DNA from: Rhabdonatronobacter sediminivivens
GTDB taxonomy: Bacteria > Pseudomonadota > Alphaproteobacteria > Rhodobacterales > Rhodobacteraceae
Direction: 5' to 3'
Length of the DNA: 64,000 bases
NCBI RefSeq assembly: GCF_013415485.1
Contig: NZ_JACBXS010000004.1
Span: 62,001-126,000, forward strand
Part shown: positions 34,064 to 43,202 of the stretch, piece after piece
Numbering within the stretch: the first letter of the stretch is position 1
Layout of the letters: the number at the start of each line of letters is the position of its first letter
Program-made: the position numbers and the translations under genes
The notes under the pieces: model-generated
Databases searched by the model: none
What the model was told of the DNA's origin: nothing
What the model saw: only the letters and a program-made list of their open reading frames with translations

Positions 34064-34852
34064 TTAGGCCACGGCCGGCGGGCCAAGTCGCCCCATCAGA
34101 TCGGCATGCACCCCCGGCCCTGCCGCCACGATCCCGTCATTGCGCGGGTCCAGCCCGGCAAAGACAGGCACCGCCCCGTGCCGGTCGCTCACCACCGCGC
34201 CTGCCTCGCGCGCGATCAGCGCGGCGGCGGCGATGTCCCAGTCCCAGGTCTTGCGCAGGGTCAGCATGGCGTCGAACGCGCCTTCGGCCACCAGCGCCAG
34301 CCGCCAGGCCAGCGAGGGGCGGAAATGGCGCTCCACCGGCGGCACGCCGCCGGGCCACAATTCCGGCGCCAGCATGGGGCGCGCGGCCAGCACCCGCGCC
34401 CCCTCCAAACCGCGGCGCAAAGGGACCGCCAGCCGCCGTCCGTTCAGCCAGGCCCCGCCCCCCAGCGCCGCGCCATAGGTCAGATCCATCAGCGGCAGAT
34501 GCACCACCGCCGCCACCGGCTGGCCATCGCGCACCACCGCCAGCGCATGGGCAAAGCTCTTCTGCCCGTCGATGAAGGCGCGCGTCCCGTCGATCGGATC
34601 CACCACAAAGACCGAGGCGCAATCCAGCCGCGCCGGGCTGTCGGCGGTTTCCTCGGACAGCCAGCCATAGCGGGGGCGCGCGGCCAGCAGGCGCTTGCGC
34701 AACATGGCGTCGATCTCCAGATCGGCCTCGGTCACCGGGCCCTGCCCGCCGCCCTTTTCCCAGCGGCGCACACCCTGGCCGAAATGGCGCGCGGCGATCT
34801 CCCCGGCGGCCTGCGCCGCCTCGTGCAGCAGCCTCAGGTCATTCTCCGGCAA
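34064..34852 (-). CDS. Inositol-phosphatase-family enzyme, CysQ-like 3'(2'),5'-bisphosphate nucleotidase
   Basis: A 262-residue Mg-dependent phosphatase of the IMPase/FBPase fold. Metal-binding motifs are LSEETADSP (Glu), VVDPIDGTRAFIDG (D-P-I-D-G-T) and WDWDIAAAALIAREAGA (W-D-x-A). The FIDGQKSFAHALAVV stretch and short length fit CysQ-type 3'-phosphoadenosine phosphatases, which recycle a by-product of sulfate assimilation; an inositol or histidinol phosphatase cannot be excluded. The start overlaps the end of the upstream TldE gene by 14 bases, indicating one operon. Confidence 0.85.
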   Translation of the reverse strand: MPENDLRLLHEAAQAAGEIAARHFGQGVRRWEKGGGQGPVTEADLEIDAMLRKRLLAARPRYGWLSEETADSPARLDCASVFVVDPIDGTRAFIDGQKSFAHALAVVRDGQPVAAVVHLPLMDLTYGAALGGGAWLNGRRLAVPLRRGLEGARVLAARPMLAPELWPGGVPPVERHFRPSLAWRLALVAEGAFDAMLTLRKTWDWDIAAAALIAREAGAVVSDRHGAVPVFAGLDPRNDGIVAAGPGVHADLMGRLGPPAVA

Positions 34853-36185
34853 TCGTCAGCCCCTCAACCAGCAGGCTGGGCACCTGATCGGACAGATGCA
34901 GCCGCGCGTCATTGGCGGGCGTGACCCGCTGCAACATGTCGCGCAGATTTCCGGCGATGGTGCATTCGTTCACCGGCCAGGCGATCTCGCCATTCTCCAC
35001 CCAGAACCCGGAGGCCCCGCGCGAATAATCCCCCGTGGTGGGGTTGATCGACGCCCCGATGAGCGAGGTCACCAGCAACCCCGTGCCCATGTCACGCAGC
35101 AGATCCTCGCGGCTGGCCACGCCCTGGGTCAGGGTGACATTGCCCACCGACGGGCTGGGCGGCGCGGCCACGCCCCGCACGGCATTGCCGGTGCTCTGCA
35201 GCCCCAGCTTCGACGCCGTCGCCAGATCCAGCACCCAGCTTTCCAGAACCCCGTCGCGCACCAACACCCGCGCGCCGCTGGCCAGCCCCTCGGCATCGAA
35301 GGGGCGCGAGCCGGAGACCCGCTTGCGCAGCGGGTTTTCGGTCAGCGACATATCGGCGGGCAGCACCTCTGCCCCCATGGCATCGCGCAACCAGCTGGAC
35401 CCGCGCGCAATCGCCGTGCCGTTGATGGCTGACAGCAGATGCCGGATCAGCCCCGCGCTGATGCGTTCGTCATAGAGCACCGGAAAAGCGCCGGTGCGCG
35501 GCTTGCGCGCCCCGCGCCGGGCCACCGCGCGTTCGGCGGCAATGCGGCCCACCATCTCGGCCTCGGGCAGATCGGCCTGAAACACGCGCGATTCCGCATG
35601 CCAGTCGCGCTCCATCCCCGTGCCCTCGCCGGTGATCGCCACGCAGGACAGATGGCGGGAGCTGCGCGCATACCCGCCCGAAAACCCGTTGCTGGCCGCC
35701 AGCCACACCTGCCGCCGCCCCCAGGCCGCCGAGGCCGCCTGCACCTGCGACACACCCGCCACCGCCAGCGCCGCCGCTTCCGCCCGCCGCGCATCCTCTT
35801 CCAGCGCCGCCGGGTCAGGTTCGGGCGCCGGGTCGTCCAGCTCCAGCCCCGCGCCATCGCGCCGGGCCGAGAGTTCCTCGGGCAGGGCCAGCCGCAGATG
35901 CGGATCCTCGGGCGCCTCGCGCGCCATGGCCACGGCGCGTTCGGCCATGGCGGCCAAAGTGCCCGCGCGCGTGTCCGAGGCCGAAACACAGGCCTGCCGC
36001 CGCCCCATCAGCACCCGCAGGCCAATCTCCACCCCTTCCGCGCGCTCGGCCTGCTCCAGCACCCCGGCCCGCACGTCGATGGATTGCGAGACGCCGGAAA
36101 TCGCCATGGCATCCGCGGCCTCGGCGCCAGCGCGCCTTGCGGCCTCCAGCAGCGCCTGGGTCAGGGGGGCAAGGGGTTCGGTCAT
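34839..36185 (-). CDS. TldE/PmbA family metallopeptidase subunit
   Basis: A 448-residue protein of the TldD/TldE (PmbA) family. In E. coli the TldD-TldE heterodimer degrades unfolded peptides and matures microcin B17 and CcdA; TldE is the subunit lacking the zinc site. The N-terminal domain starts ALLEAARRAGAEAADAM. The C-terminal domain has GASINPTTGDYSRGASGFWVENGEI, the family signature. No HExxxH metal motif is seen, so it is the TldE/PmbA rather than TldD subunit. The start is MTEPLAPLTQ at 36185. Cotranscribed with the CysQ-like gene. Confidence 0.92.
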   Translation of the reverse strand: MTEPLAPLTQALLEAARRAGAEAADAMAISGVSQSIDVRAGVLEQAERAEGVEIGLRVLMGRRQACVSASDTRAGTLAAMAERAVAMAREAPEDPHLRLALPEELSARRDGAGLELDDPAPEPDPAALEEDARRAEAAALAVAGVSQVQAASAAWGRRQVWLAASNGFSGGYARSSRHLSCVAITGEGTGMERDWHAESRVFQADLPEAEMVGRIAAERAVARRGARKPRTGAFPVLYDERISAGLIRHLLSAINGTAIARGSSWLRDAMGAEVLPADMSLTENPLRKRVSGSRPFDAEGLASGARVLVRDGVLESWVLDLATASKLGLQSTGNAVRGVAAPPSPSVGNVTLTQGVASREDLLRDMGTGLLVTSLIGASINPTTGDYSRGASGFWVENGEIAWPVNECTIAGNLRDMLQRVTPANDARLHLSDQVPSLLVEGLTIAGE

Positions 36186-36503
36186 GCAATCCTCCGGTTC
36201 TGCGACCCTCCCCATGTAGTGCAGCCGCCGCCCAAGGGGAATGCCCCCGCCACCGATTGCAACACGTGCCCCCAACCGCAACCTGACTGGACAGGGCGGA
36301 CCGACTGCGCCGCGGGCGCAGAGATCCGACCTCCAGCATTGCGCCTTCATCCTGTCGGAAACGCCGTGGGGGTCCCCACGCCCGGAAACCGCAGCTGTGG
36401 GGCCGGGTATCGGCGCGCCGCCCCCGCAGCACATGCGGCGCGCAGGGCTTTCCCCGGACCGGCAAGCCACCCTCCGGCGCCCACCGCCCCCCAAAAAACC
36501 GCT
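36186..36503. other. Intergenic stretch without a recognisable gene
   Basis: This 318-bp gap between the TldE start (minus) and a composite element has no reading frame with coding character. GGGGTCCCCACG near 36370 is a short local dyad. It probably carries the TldE promoter and the distal part of the kinase 3' region; nothing else is seen. Confidence 0.6.
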
Positions 36504-36569
36504 CATTTATCTTGCGAAAAATACTCCGGGGGGAATCGCCCGGAACGGGCGATGGGGGGCTGGCCCCCC
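36504..36569 (-). repeat. Composite intergenic element, copy 2
   Basis: On the minus strand, directly abutting the kinase stop codon, come a GGGGGG/CCCCCC hairpin (36554-36569), a perfect 8-bp stem ATCGCCCG/CGGGCGAT (36535-36553) and a tail CCCCCCGGAGTATTTTTCGC... to 36504. The order and orientation relative to the upstream gene equal those of the copies at 30278 and 54044. Confidence 0.8.
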
Positions 36570-37990
36570 TACTGCGCTGCCAGAGCAGGCAGCGCCTGCA
36601 GGTCCAGCGGCAATCGCAGACGCAGGGTGCACCCTTTCTCCACCTCCAGCAATTCGGCCTGGCCGCCATGGCCCTGGGCAATCGCGCGCACGATCGGCAG
36701 GCCCAGCCCGCAGCCCTCGGCGCCATCCCCGTCCAGCCGCACAAAGCGTTCAAAGGCGCTTTCGGCATCCACCGGGGCGATCCCGGGGCCGCTGTCGCTG
36801 ACCTCCAGCCAGGCCTCATCCCCCGCGCGCGTCAGCCGCAGATGCACCGCGCCGCCGCCGGGGCTGCCGTATTTCAGGGCGTTGTCGATCAGATTGTCCA
36901 CGGCCTCTTCCAGCAGGACGCGGTTGCCCTGCACCTCCAGCGCATGGTCGGGGGCGTCGAATCCCACCTCGACCCCGGCGGCAAGCGCGCGCGGCACATG
37001 GCGGCGGGCGACATCGGCGACCAGATCGCCCAGATCGATCCGCTGCGCGCGCAGCGGCGCCGCCGAGGCGATGTCGAAATTCAGCAACTGCCGGCTCATG
37101 CGGCTCAGCCGCCGGGCGGCTGCAGTCAGATCGGTCAGGCGGGCGGCACGGTCCGCAGGGTCGCGGGCCTCCAGCGCGGCCTCGGCCTGGGCCTGGATGG
37201 CGGCGACGGGGTTGCGCAGTTGGTGCGCGGCATTGCCGATGAACGCATCGCGGCGCTCCAACTCACCGCGCAGGCGTGCGAACAGGCTGTTGATGGTGCG
37301 CACCAATGGCGCAACCTCGGGGGGGACGGGGCGGCGGATGGGGTGCAGCTCATCGGGGCTGCGCAGGGCGACGGCGCCACGCAGCCCGTCCAGCGGCGCC
37401 AGCCCGCGATTGATGCCGAACCACACCAGCAGCCCCGCCGCCAGTAGCATCAGCGCCAGCATCTGGCCCGCCTGGGTCAGCATCAGCAGGCTGAGCCGTT
37501 CGCGCTGGCGCACCGTCTGCCAGACCTGCACCGTGGTCCAGCCATCAAAGACCGGGTCGGCGATGAATTCACGCTGCACCACCACCCGCACCGGATCGCC
37601 CAGATAGCTGGCATCGAAGAACACCGCCTGCCCGCCGGGCAGGTCGGCGGGCAGCGGGTCCACCGGCGCGTCACTATACCCGGCCACAAACCGCCCGTCC
37701 GCCGCCGCGACACGATAGAAGATCGGATCCCCCGTGGCCCCGACCAGCGAGTCCAGCAGCGCATCGGCCAGGACATCGCCCTGGGTCAGCACCACCTCGC
37801 GGGCGATGGCATGGGCCACCACCTTCAGCGTTTCATCATAAAGCGCGGTCGAGATCTCGCGCGCCTGCACAAAGCGCACCACGCTGGCCAGCACGGCCAC
37901 CACCACCAGCGGCAGCACGATCATCACAAAAAGCCGCGTGCGCAGGCTGGTGGCCATTGCCTCGCGCGGCGGGGGGCGGCGGCGGCTCAT
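36569..37990 (-). CDS. tctE: Two-component sensor histidine kinase (TctE type)
   Basis: A 473-residue membrane sensor kinase. Two membrane helices (20-40 and 174-193) enclose a periplasmic sensor domain of about 130 residues, followed by HAMP-like RGLAPLDGLRGA, the phosphoacceptor H-box NAAHQLRNP (His256) and the ATPase motifs NLIDNALKYG, DSGPGIA and GCGLGLPIV. TctE/TctD pairs sense tricarboxylates and activate tctCBA. It overlaps the response-regulator gene by four bases (ATGA). Its position beside tctC-tctAB supports the role; the ligand is not known. Confidence 0.9.
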   Translation of the reverse strand: MSRRRPPPREAMATSLRTRLFVMIVLPLVVVAVLASVVRFVQAREISTALYDETLKVVAHAIAREVVLTQGDVLADALLDSLVGATGDPIFYRVAAADGRFVAGYSDAPVDPLPADLPGGQAVFFDASYLGDPVRVVVQREFIADPVFDGWTTVQVWQTVRQRERLSLLMLTQAGQMLALMLLAAGLLVWFGINRGLAPLDGLRGAVALRSPDELHPIRRPVPPEVAPLVRTINSLFARLRGELERRDAFIGNAAHQLRNPVAAIQAQAEAALEARDPADRAARLTDLTAAARRLSRMSRQLLNFDIASAAPLRAQRIDLGDLVADVARRHVPRALAAGVEVGFDAPDHALEVQGNRVLLEEAVDNLIDNALKYGSPGGGAVHLRLTRAGDEAWLEVSDSGPGIAPVDAESAFERFVRLDGDGAEGCGLGLPIVRAIAQGHGGQAELLEVEKGCTLRLRLPLDLQALPALAAQ

Positions 37991-38658
37991 GTCGGCTGCG
38001 GCTGCAGCATGTAGCCCAGCCCCCGGATGGTGCGCACCTGCACGCCGCCGCCCTCGATCTTGCGCCGCAGGCGTGAGACCAGCAACTCCACCGCGTTTTC
38101 CTCCACATCGGCGCCGGTGCCGTAGATGCGGTCACAGAGCGCGGGCTTGGACACCACGCGGCCCGCGTGATCCAGCAGCGCCTCCCACAGGGCCAGTTCG
38201 CGGCGCGAAAGCGCAACCGCGCCATGCGGCGCGCGCAGGCTGCGGGCCTGGCGGTCAAAGACCAGCGCGCCAATGGTTTCGCATTGCGCCAGCGGGGCAC
38301 CACGGCGGCGTGCCAGGGCGCGGACGCGGGCGCGCAACTCCTCCATGTCAAAGGGTTTGGTGACATAGTCATCCGCGCCCGCATCCAGCCCGCCCACCCG
38401 GTCAACCAGCCCGTCGCGGGCGGTCAGCGCCAGCACCGGCAGCGCATCACCCCGGGCGCGCAATTCGCGGATGATGTCGAAGCCGCTGCGCCCGGGCAGG
38501 TTGATGTCGATGATCGCCAGATCGCCCCCTTCGCGGGCCAGAAACTCGCTGCCTTCCAGTCCGCAGGCCATCCAGTCCACGGCATGGCCGTCAGCCTCCA
38601 GCGCCTGTGCCACGGCGCGGGCCAGCATGGCGTTATCCTCGATCAGCACGATCCGCAT
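37987..38658 (-). CDS. tctD: OmpR-family response regulator (TctD type)
   Basis: A 223-residue regulator. The receiver domain starts MRIVLIEDNAMLARAV with phosphoacceptor Asp51 (IIDINLPG), a conserved Thr in LALTARDG and a Lys in YVTKPFDMEEL. The C-terminal winged-helix domain has LSRRELALWEALLDHAGRVV and ENAVELLVSRLRRKIEG for DNA binding. The start at 38658 is preceded by GGGATGG; MDM at 38664 is an alternative. Divergent from tctC, whose promoter it presumably activates when phosphorylated by the adjacent kinase. Confidence 0.92.
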   Translation of the reverse strand: MRIVLIEDNAMLARAVAQALEADGHAVDWMACGLEGSEFLAREGGDLAIIDINLPGRSGFDIIRELRARGDALPVLALTARDGLVDRVGGLDAGADDYVTKPFDMEELRARVRALARRRGAPLAQCETIGALVFDRQARSLRAPHGAVALSRRELALWEALLDHAGRVVSKPALCDRIYGTGADVEENAVELLVSRLRRKIEGGGVQVRTIRGLGYMLQPQPT

Positions 38659-38715
38659 GTCCATCCCGCCCCGACATTGGGCAACCCGCACCGCGGGCGC
38701 CCGGAAAATCAACGT

Positions 38716-38744
38716 TTGACAGTTTACCGACAGTATTGCGACAT
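38716..38744 (+). promoter_or_regulatory. Candidate promoter for tctC with a consensus -35 box
   Basis: TTGACA at 38716-38721 is a perfect sigma-70 -35 element; CGACAT at 38739-38744 sits 17 bases further as a poor -10. GACAGT occurs twice (38718 and 38729) in direct repeat, a plausible site for the divergent TctD-type regulator. The weak -10 fits an activator-dependent promoter. Confidence 0.45.
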
Positions 38745-38841
38745 AGAAAGACGCTCACGCTGCGGTGACCCGTCCCGGGATGATCCGGTCCCGGCTTTCG
38801 GCCCATCGCGCGCAACAACAGACCACCGGGAGGACCCAAGA

Positions 38842-39948
38842 ATGACAGATATCACCCGCTTCACCCGCCGCGCCGCCCTTGGCGTTGCCGCCATGGCCGC
38901 TGCCACCCTGGCCCTTCCGGGCGCCGCGCAGGCCGAGTATGACTTTTCAGGCCAGACCGTGGAATGGATCATTCCCTTCGGCACTGGCGGCGGCTCGGAC
39001 ACCTGGGCACGCTTCAACGCGCCGTTCCTGTCCCGGCACCTGCCCGGCAACCCCACCGTTGCAGTGGTCAACGAACCCGGCGGCGGTTCGACCCGCGGCA
39101 CCAACCTGTTCGCAGCCCGCGCGCAGGCCGACGGGCTGACCATCCTGGGCACCTCTGGCTCCACGCAATTCCCCTATCTGCTGGGCGATCCGCGCGTGCG
39201 CTACGAATACCAGGACTGGTCCGTGGTCATGGTCGGCCCCACCGGCGGGGTGGCCTATACCTCGCCCTCGACCGGCATTTCCTCGGTCGAGGAGATCGCC
39301 GATCTGCAGGGCCAGCGCCTGACCTATGCCAGCCAGGGCGCGACCTCGCTTGATCTGGTGCCGATGCTGGCCTTCCGGCTGCTGGGGCTGGATGTGAACT
39401 ATGTCTTCGGCTTTGGCGGGCGCGGCGATGGCCGCCTGGCCTTCGAGCGCGGCGAGACGAACATCGACTACCAGACCTCCTCGGCCTTCATCAACAACGT
39501 GACACCGCTGGTTGAAGAAGGCACGGCGATCCCGCTGATGAGCTGGGGCGTGCTGGACGAAGAGGGCAACCCCCAGCGTGACCCCACCTTCCCCGATCTG
39601 CCGATCCTGGAAGAGGTCTATGAGATGGTGCATGGCGAGGCCCCCTCGGGCGACCTCTATGAGGCTTACAAGGCGTTCAACACCGCCGGGTTCGCCGCGC
39701 AGAAGATGGTCGTGCTGCCCACGGGCGCCTCGGACGAGCTGGTCGAGGTCTATCGCCAGGCCTGGCGCGATGTCTTCGCCGACCCCGAGTATCAGGCCAC
39801 GGTTACCGACGCCCTGGGCGAATACGGTCAGGTGACCGATGCCGCCGCCGAGGCCCTGTTCCGCGCCGGCACCAACATCGGTGACAGTGTGCGCCAGATG
39901 GTCGTGGACATGCTGCAGGACGAATACAACGTTCGTCTGGGCGACTGA
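38842..39948 (+). CDS. tctC: Tripartite tricarboxylate transporter substrate-binding protein (TctC/Bug family)
   Basis: A 368-residue periplasmic binding protein. The signal region RFTRRAALGVAAMAAATLAL, cleaved near AAQA, is twin-arginine-like. The mature protein begins YDFSGQTVEWIIPFGTGGGSDTWAR, the Bug-family ligand loop, and has the second loop TYASQGATSLDL. Bug proteins bind diverse carboxylates; the ligand here is unknown. The length is somewhat above the usual 300-330, with an extended C-terminus. The ribosome-binding site GGGAGGA is strong. A terminator-like hairpin lies between it and tctAB. Confidence 0.9.
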   Translation: MTDITRFTRRAALGVAAMAAATLALPGAAQAEYDFSGQTVEWIIPFGTGGGSDTWARFNAPFLSRHLPGNPTVAVVNEPGGGSTRGTNLFAARAQADGLTILGTSGSTQFPYLLGDPRVRYEYQDWSVVMVGPTGGVAYTSPSTGISSVEEIADLQGQRLTYASQGATSLDLVPMLAFRLLGLDVNYVFGFGGRGDGRLAFERGETNIDYQTSSAFINNVTPLVEEGTAIPLMSWGVLDEEGNPQRDPTFPDLPILEEVYEMVHGEAPSGDLYEAYKAFNTAGFAAQKMVVLPTGASDELVEVYRQAWRDVFADPEYQATVTDALGEYGQVTDAAAEALFRAGTNIGDSVRQMVVDMLQDEYNVRLGD

Positions 39949-39970
39949 TCCGGACGCCCTGAAACACGCG

Positions 39971-39999
39971 AAGGTCCCGGCACCGTGCCGGGGCCTTTT
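39971..39999 (+). terminator. Intercistronic terminator between tctC and tctAB
   Basis: AAGG-T-CCCGGCA (39971-39982) pairs with TGCCGGG-G-CCTT (39986-39997) as a 12-bp stem with one U-G pair and a three-base loop, then TT. Its position suggests partial termination that keeps the binding protein more abundant than the membrane subunit. Confidence 0.8.
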
Positions 40000-40078
40000 C
40001 GCCTGTATCCCGCCCTGCCGCCGCTGACCGGGCCACGTTTGCCCGCAGCCCCGCGCAGCCTTGCCGAAAGGGTCAGCC

Positions 40079-42085
40079 ATGCTTGAAATCTTCGCGTCCG
40101 CCCTCAGCGATATCCTGACGTTCCAGCATATCGGCTACATGATGATCGGCGTCCTGGTGGGGCTGATGATCGGCGTGTTTCCCGGGCTGGGCGGCATTGC
40201 CGGGCTGTCGCTGGTGCTGCCGTTCCTGTACGGGCTGGACACCACAAGCGCGCTGGCCATGCTGATCGGGCTGATCGCGGTCATCCCCACATCCGACACA
40301 TTTGCCAGTGTTCTCATGGGGATACCGGGGTCTTCGGCCAGTCAGGCAACGGTGCTGGACGGCTTTCCCATGGCCAAGAACGGCGAGGCCGCCCGCGCCC
40401 TGGCCGCCGCCTTTTCGGCCTCGCTGGTGGGCGGCATCATCGGCGCGGTCATCCTGACCGGGTTCGTGCTGGTGGCGCGCCCCGTGATCCTGTCCTTCAG
40501 TTCGGCCGAATTGTTCATGCTGTCGGTCTTTGGGCTGTCCATGGTGGGCGTGCTGGCGGGCAAGAGCCTGGTCAAGGGGCTGGCGGCCTGCGGGGTCGGG
40601 CTGGTGATCGGCTCCATCGGGGGGGCACCGGCCACGGGCGAATTCCGCATGGTCTATGGGGTGGACTATCTCTATGACGGCATCCCGCTGGTGATCATCG
40701 GGCTGGGCCTATTTGCGGTGCCCGAGATTGTGGACCTGATGCGCCGGGACCGCTCCATCGCGGGGAACACCGGGCTGGGCGCGGGCTGGTTCTCAGGCCT
40801 GCGCGACGTGGCGCGCAACTGGTGGCTGACCCTGCGCTGTTCCTCCATCGGGGCGATCATCGGCGCCATTCCGGGGCTGGGTGGCACGGTGGTGGACTGG
40901 ATCGCCTATGGCCATGCGGTGCAATCAACCAAGGACAACCCCCGTTTTGGCCAGGGCGATGTGCGCGGGGTGATCGCACCCGAATCCGCCAATAACGCCA
41001 AGGAGGGCGGCGGCTTGCTGCCCACCCTGCTGTTCGGCATCCCCGGCAGCGGTGCCATGGCGGTATTTCTGGGCGGGATGGTTCTGCTGGGCATCCAGCC
41101 CGGGCCGTCCATGGTCGGCACCAATCTGGACCTGACCTATACAATCGTGTGGTCGCTGGCGCTGGCCAATGTCCTTGGCGCGGGGCTGTGCATCCTGCTG
41201 GCGGTGCCGATTTCGCGGCTCACGCTGATCCCGTTCAAGCTGCTGGCGCCGTTCATGATCGTGGTGATCTGCTTTGCCTCCTTCCAGGCCACCCGGATCA
41301 TCGAGGACATGGTCGCGCTTCTGGTGCTGGGCGTGCTGGGCATCTACATGCGCCGCTTCGGATGGCCGCGCCCGGCGCTGCTGATCGGCTTCGTGCTGGC
41401 CACTCAGGCAGAGACCTACCTGTATCAGGCGGTCCAGTTCTACGGGTGGGAGTTTCTGACCCGCACCGGGGTGATGATCATCATCGGCCTGACGCTGGGG
41501 TCGATCTGGCTGGGCGTGCGCTCCAAGGCCTCGTCGAGTTCGCGCGAAGAGTTGCTGGCCGAAGAGCCCGCCCATGCACCCGGGCTGGCCGAGAATATCC
41601 GCGCCCGCGCCCCGCAGCTAGCCTTTGCCGGGCTGATGCTGGTGGGCTTTGTGCTGGCGGTGCAGGACGCGCTGAAACAGTCCTTCCTGGGACAGGTATT
41701 CCCGCTGGTCATGGCCTCGGCAGGGGGGCTGTTCACGCTGGGGGTGATCGCTTTCCTGGCCTTCGGGCGCGTGAATACCCCCGCTGCAGTGGACGCAGAA
41801 AGCGGCATCGGCACCGACGAAGACCCGCCCGAACGCTCGATGCTGGCCAGCCTGTTCTGGCTGGCGGCGCTGGTGGCGCTCACCGCCATTTTCGGCTTCT
41901 TCATCGCGCTGATCGTGTTCTTCATCGCCTTCCTGCAGTTCCGCGCGCGGGCCAGCTTGCTGATGACCGCCCTGCTGACCACGGGCGCGGCGGGCTTTGT
42001 GTTGACGCTGGCGTATTCGCTGAACATGCGCTTTCCCGGTGGCCTGCTGCAGGATCTCTATCGCCTGCCCTGGCCCTTCAGCTGA
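40079..42085 (+). CDS. Fused TctA-TctB membrane subunit of a tripartite tricarboxylate transporter
   Basis: A 668-residue membrane protein. The first roughly 500 residues are TctA, with about twelve helices and the signatures VFPGLGGIAGLSLVLPFLYGL and AIIGAIPGLGGTVVDWIAYG (the duplicated P-G-L-G-G motifs) plus the GIPGSG loop. From about residue 510 there is a soluble linker, then about four helices matching TctB (QLAFAGLMLVGFVLAVQDAL and onward). In most bacteria TctB is a separate small protein encoded between tctC and tctA. The start at MLEIFAS (40079) has AAAGGG upstream. Confidence 0.9.
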   Translation: MLEIFASALSDILTFQHIGYMMIGVLVGLMIGVFPGLGGIAGLSLVLPFLYGLDTTSALAMLIGLIAVIPTSDTFASVLMGIPGSSASQATVLDGFPMAKNGEAARALAAAFSASLVGGIIGAVILTGFVLVARPVILSFSSAELFMLSVFGLSMVGVLAGKSLVKGLAACGVGLVIGSIGGAPATGEFRMVYGVDYLYDGIPLVIIGLGLFAVPEIVDLMRRDRSIAGNTGLGAGWFSGLRDVARNWWLTLRCSSIGAIIGAIPGLGGTVVDWIAYGHAVQSTKDNPRFGQGDVRGVIAPESANNAKEGGGLLPTLLFGIPGSGAMAVFLGGMVLLGIQPGPSMVGTNLDLTYTIVWSLALANVLGAGLCILLAVPISRLTLIPFKLLAPFMIVVICFASFQATRIIEDMVALLVLGVLGIYMRRFGWPRPALLIGFVLATQAETYLYQAVQFYGWEFLTRTGVMIIIGLTLGSIWLGVRSKASSSSREELLAEEPAHAPGLAENIRARAPQLAFAGLMLVGFVLAVQDALKQSFLGQVFPLVMASAGGLFTLGVIAFLAFGRVNTPAAVDAESGIGTDEDPPERSMLASLFWLAALVALTAIFGFFIALIVFFIAFLQFRARASLLMTALLTTGAAGFVLTLAYSLNMRFPGGLLQDLYRLPWPFS

Positions 42086-42096
42086 CAAGGACGACC

Positions 42097-43191
42097 ATGA
42101 CCCAGACTGCCCTTCCCTTCCTGCTCATGCGCGGGGGCACCTCGCGCGGGTTGTATTTCCGCCAGAGCGACCTGCCGCAGGACCGCGAAACCCTGGCCAG
42201 GGTGCTCAACGCCGCCATGGGCGCGGGCCAGCCGGTGAATGCCGATGGCATGGGCGGCGGGCAGGTGGTGACGAACAAGGTCGCCATGCTCGCGGCTGGC
42301 AGCGATGGCTGGGCGGATGTGGATTACTTCTTCGCCCAGGTCTCGCCCACCACGGCGCTGGACGTGGATTTTCGCCCCACCTGCGGCAACATCCTGTCCG
42401 GCGTGGGGGCGGCGGCGCTGGAAATGGGGATCGTGCAGGCCACGGGCGACGAAACCCGGCTGCGCATCCGCGCCGTCAACACCGGCGCGCGGGTCGAGGC
42501 TGTGGTCCAGACCCCCGGCGGGCGGGTCAGCTACGCGGGCGACGCGGAGATCGACGGCATCCCCGGCACCGCCGCGCCGGTGCATCTGAACTTCATGGAC
42601 ACGGTCGGCACGCTCTGTGGGGCGATGCTGCCCAGCGGCGCGGCGCGCGATGTGATCGACGGGGTGGCGGTCACGCTGATTGACGTGACCATGCCCATGA
42701 TGATCGCCCGCGCCGCCGATTTCGGCCTGACGGGGTATGAGACCAAGGCCCAGATTGATGAAAACCCGCAGGTGATGGCCCGGATCGAGGCGATCCGGCT
42801 GGAAGCCGGGCGGCGCATGGGGCTGGGGGATGTCGCAGCCTCGGTCACGCCGAAAGTGGGGCTGCTGGCAGCGCCGCAGGCGCCCGAGGCCAGTATCAGT
42901 GCGCGCTATCTGACCCCCTGGGCCTGCCATCCGACCATGGCCGTGTCCGGCGGGCAATGCATTTCCGCCTGCGCGCTGCTGCCCGGATCGGTGGCTGAGG
43001 GGCTGGCCCGGATGCCCGGTTCCAGCCCTGCGAACATGCGGGTGGAACACCCCATGGGCCATATGGATGTGCTGATGGATTTCGCCCATGGCCCGCAGGG
43101 GCTGGAGGTGAAAAGCGCCGGTATCCTGCGCACCGCCCGGCTGATCGCGCGCGGCGAGGTGATGATCCCCGCCCATATCTGGGCCGGCTGA
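42097..43191 (+). CDS. PrpF-family isomerase (4-oxalomesaconate tautomerase / aconitate isomerase-like)
   Basis: A 364-residue enzyme with the diaminopimelate-epimerase-like double fold. MRGGTSRGLYF is the PrpF active-site motif, with a conserved Cys in RPTCGNILSGV and further motifs NTGARVEAVV and GGQCISACALLPGSVAEG. Relatives convert 4-oxalomesaconate keto/enol forms (GalD) or isomerise aconitates (PrpF). It follows tctAB by 11 bp, so it probably acts on a tricarboxylate imported by that transporter. Confidence 0.88.
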   Translation: MTQTALPFLLMRGGTSRGLYFRQSDLPQDRETLARVLNAAMGAGQPVNADGMGGGQVVTNKVAMLAAGSDGWADVDYFFAQVSPTTALDVDFRPTCGNILSGVGAAALEMGIVQATGDETRLRIRAVNTGARVEAVVQTPGGRVSYAGDAEIDGIPGTAAPVHLNFMDTVGTLCGAMLPSGAARDVIDGVAVTLIDVTMPMMIARAADFGLTGYETKAQIDENPQVMARIEAIRLEAGRRMGLGDVAASVTPKVGLLAAPQAPEASISARYLTPWACHPTMAVSGGQCISACALLPGSVAEGLARMPGSSPANMRVEHPMGHMDVLMDFAHGPQGLEVKSAGILRTARLIARGEVMIPAHIWAG

Positions 43192-43202
43192 CGCGCCCCG
43201 CG

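Noticed and set aside
39966-40060. Possible separate small tctB gene between tctC and the large permease.
   Set aside because: The interval is 130 bp and holds a terminator hairpin; TctB-like helices are at the C-terminus of the permease protein instead.
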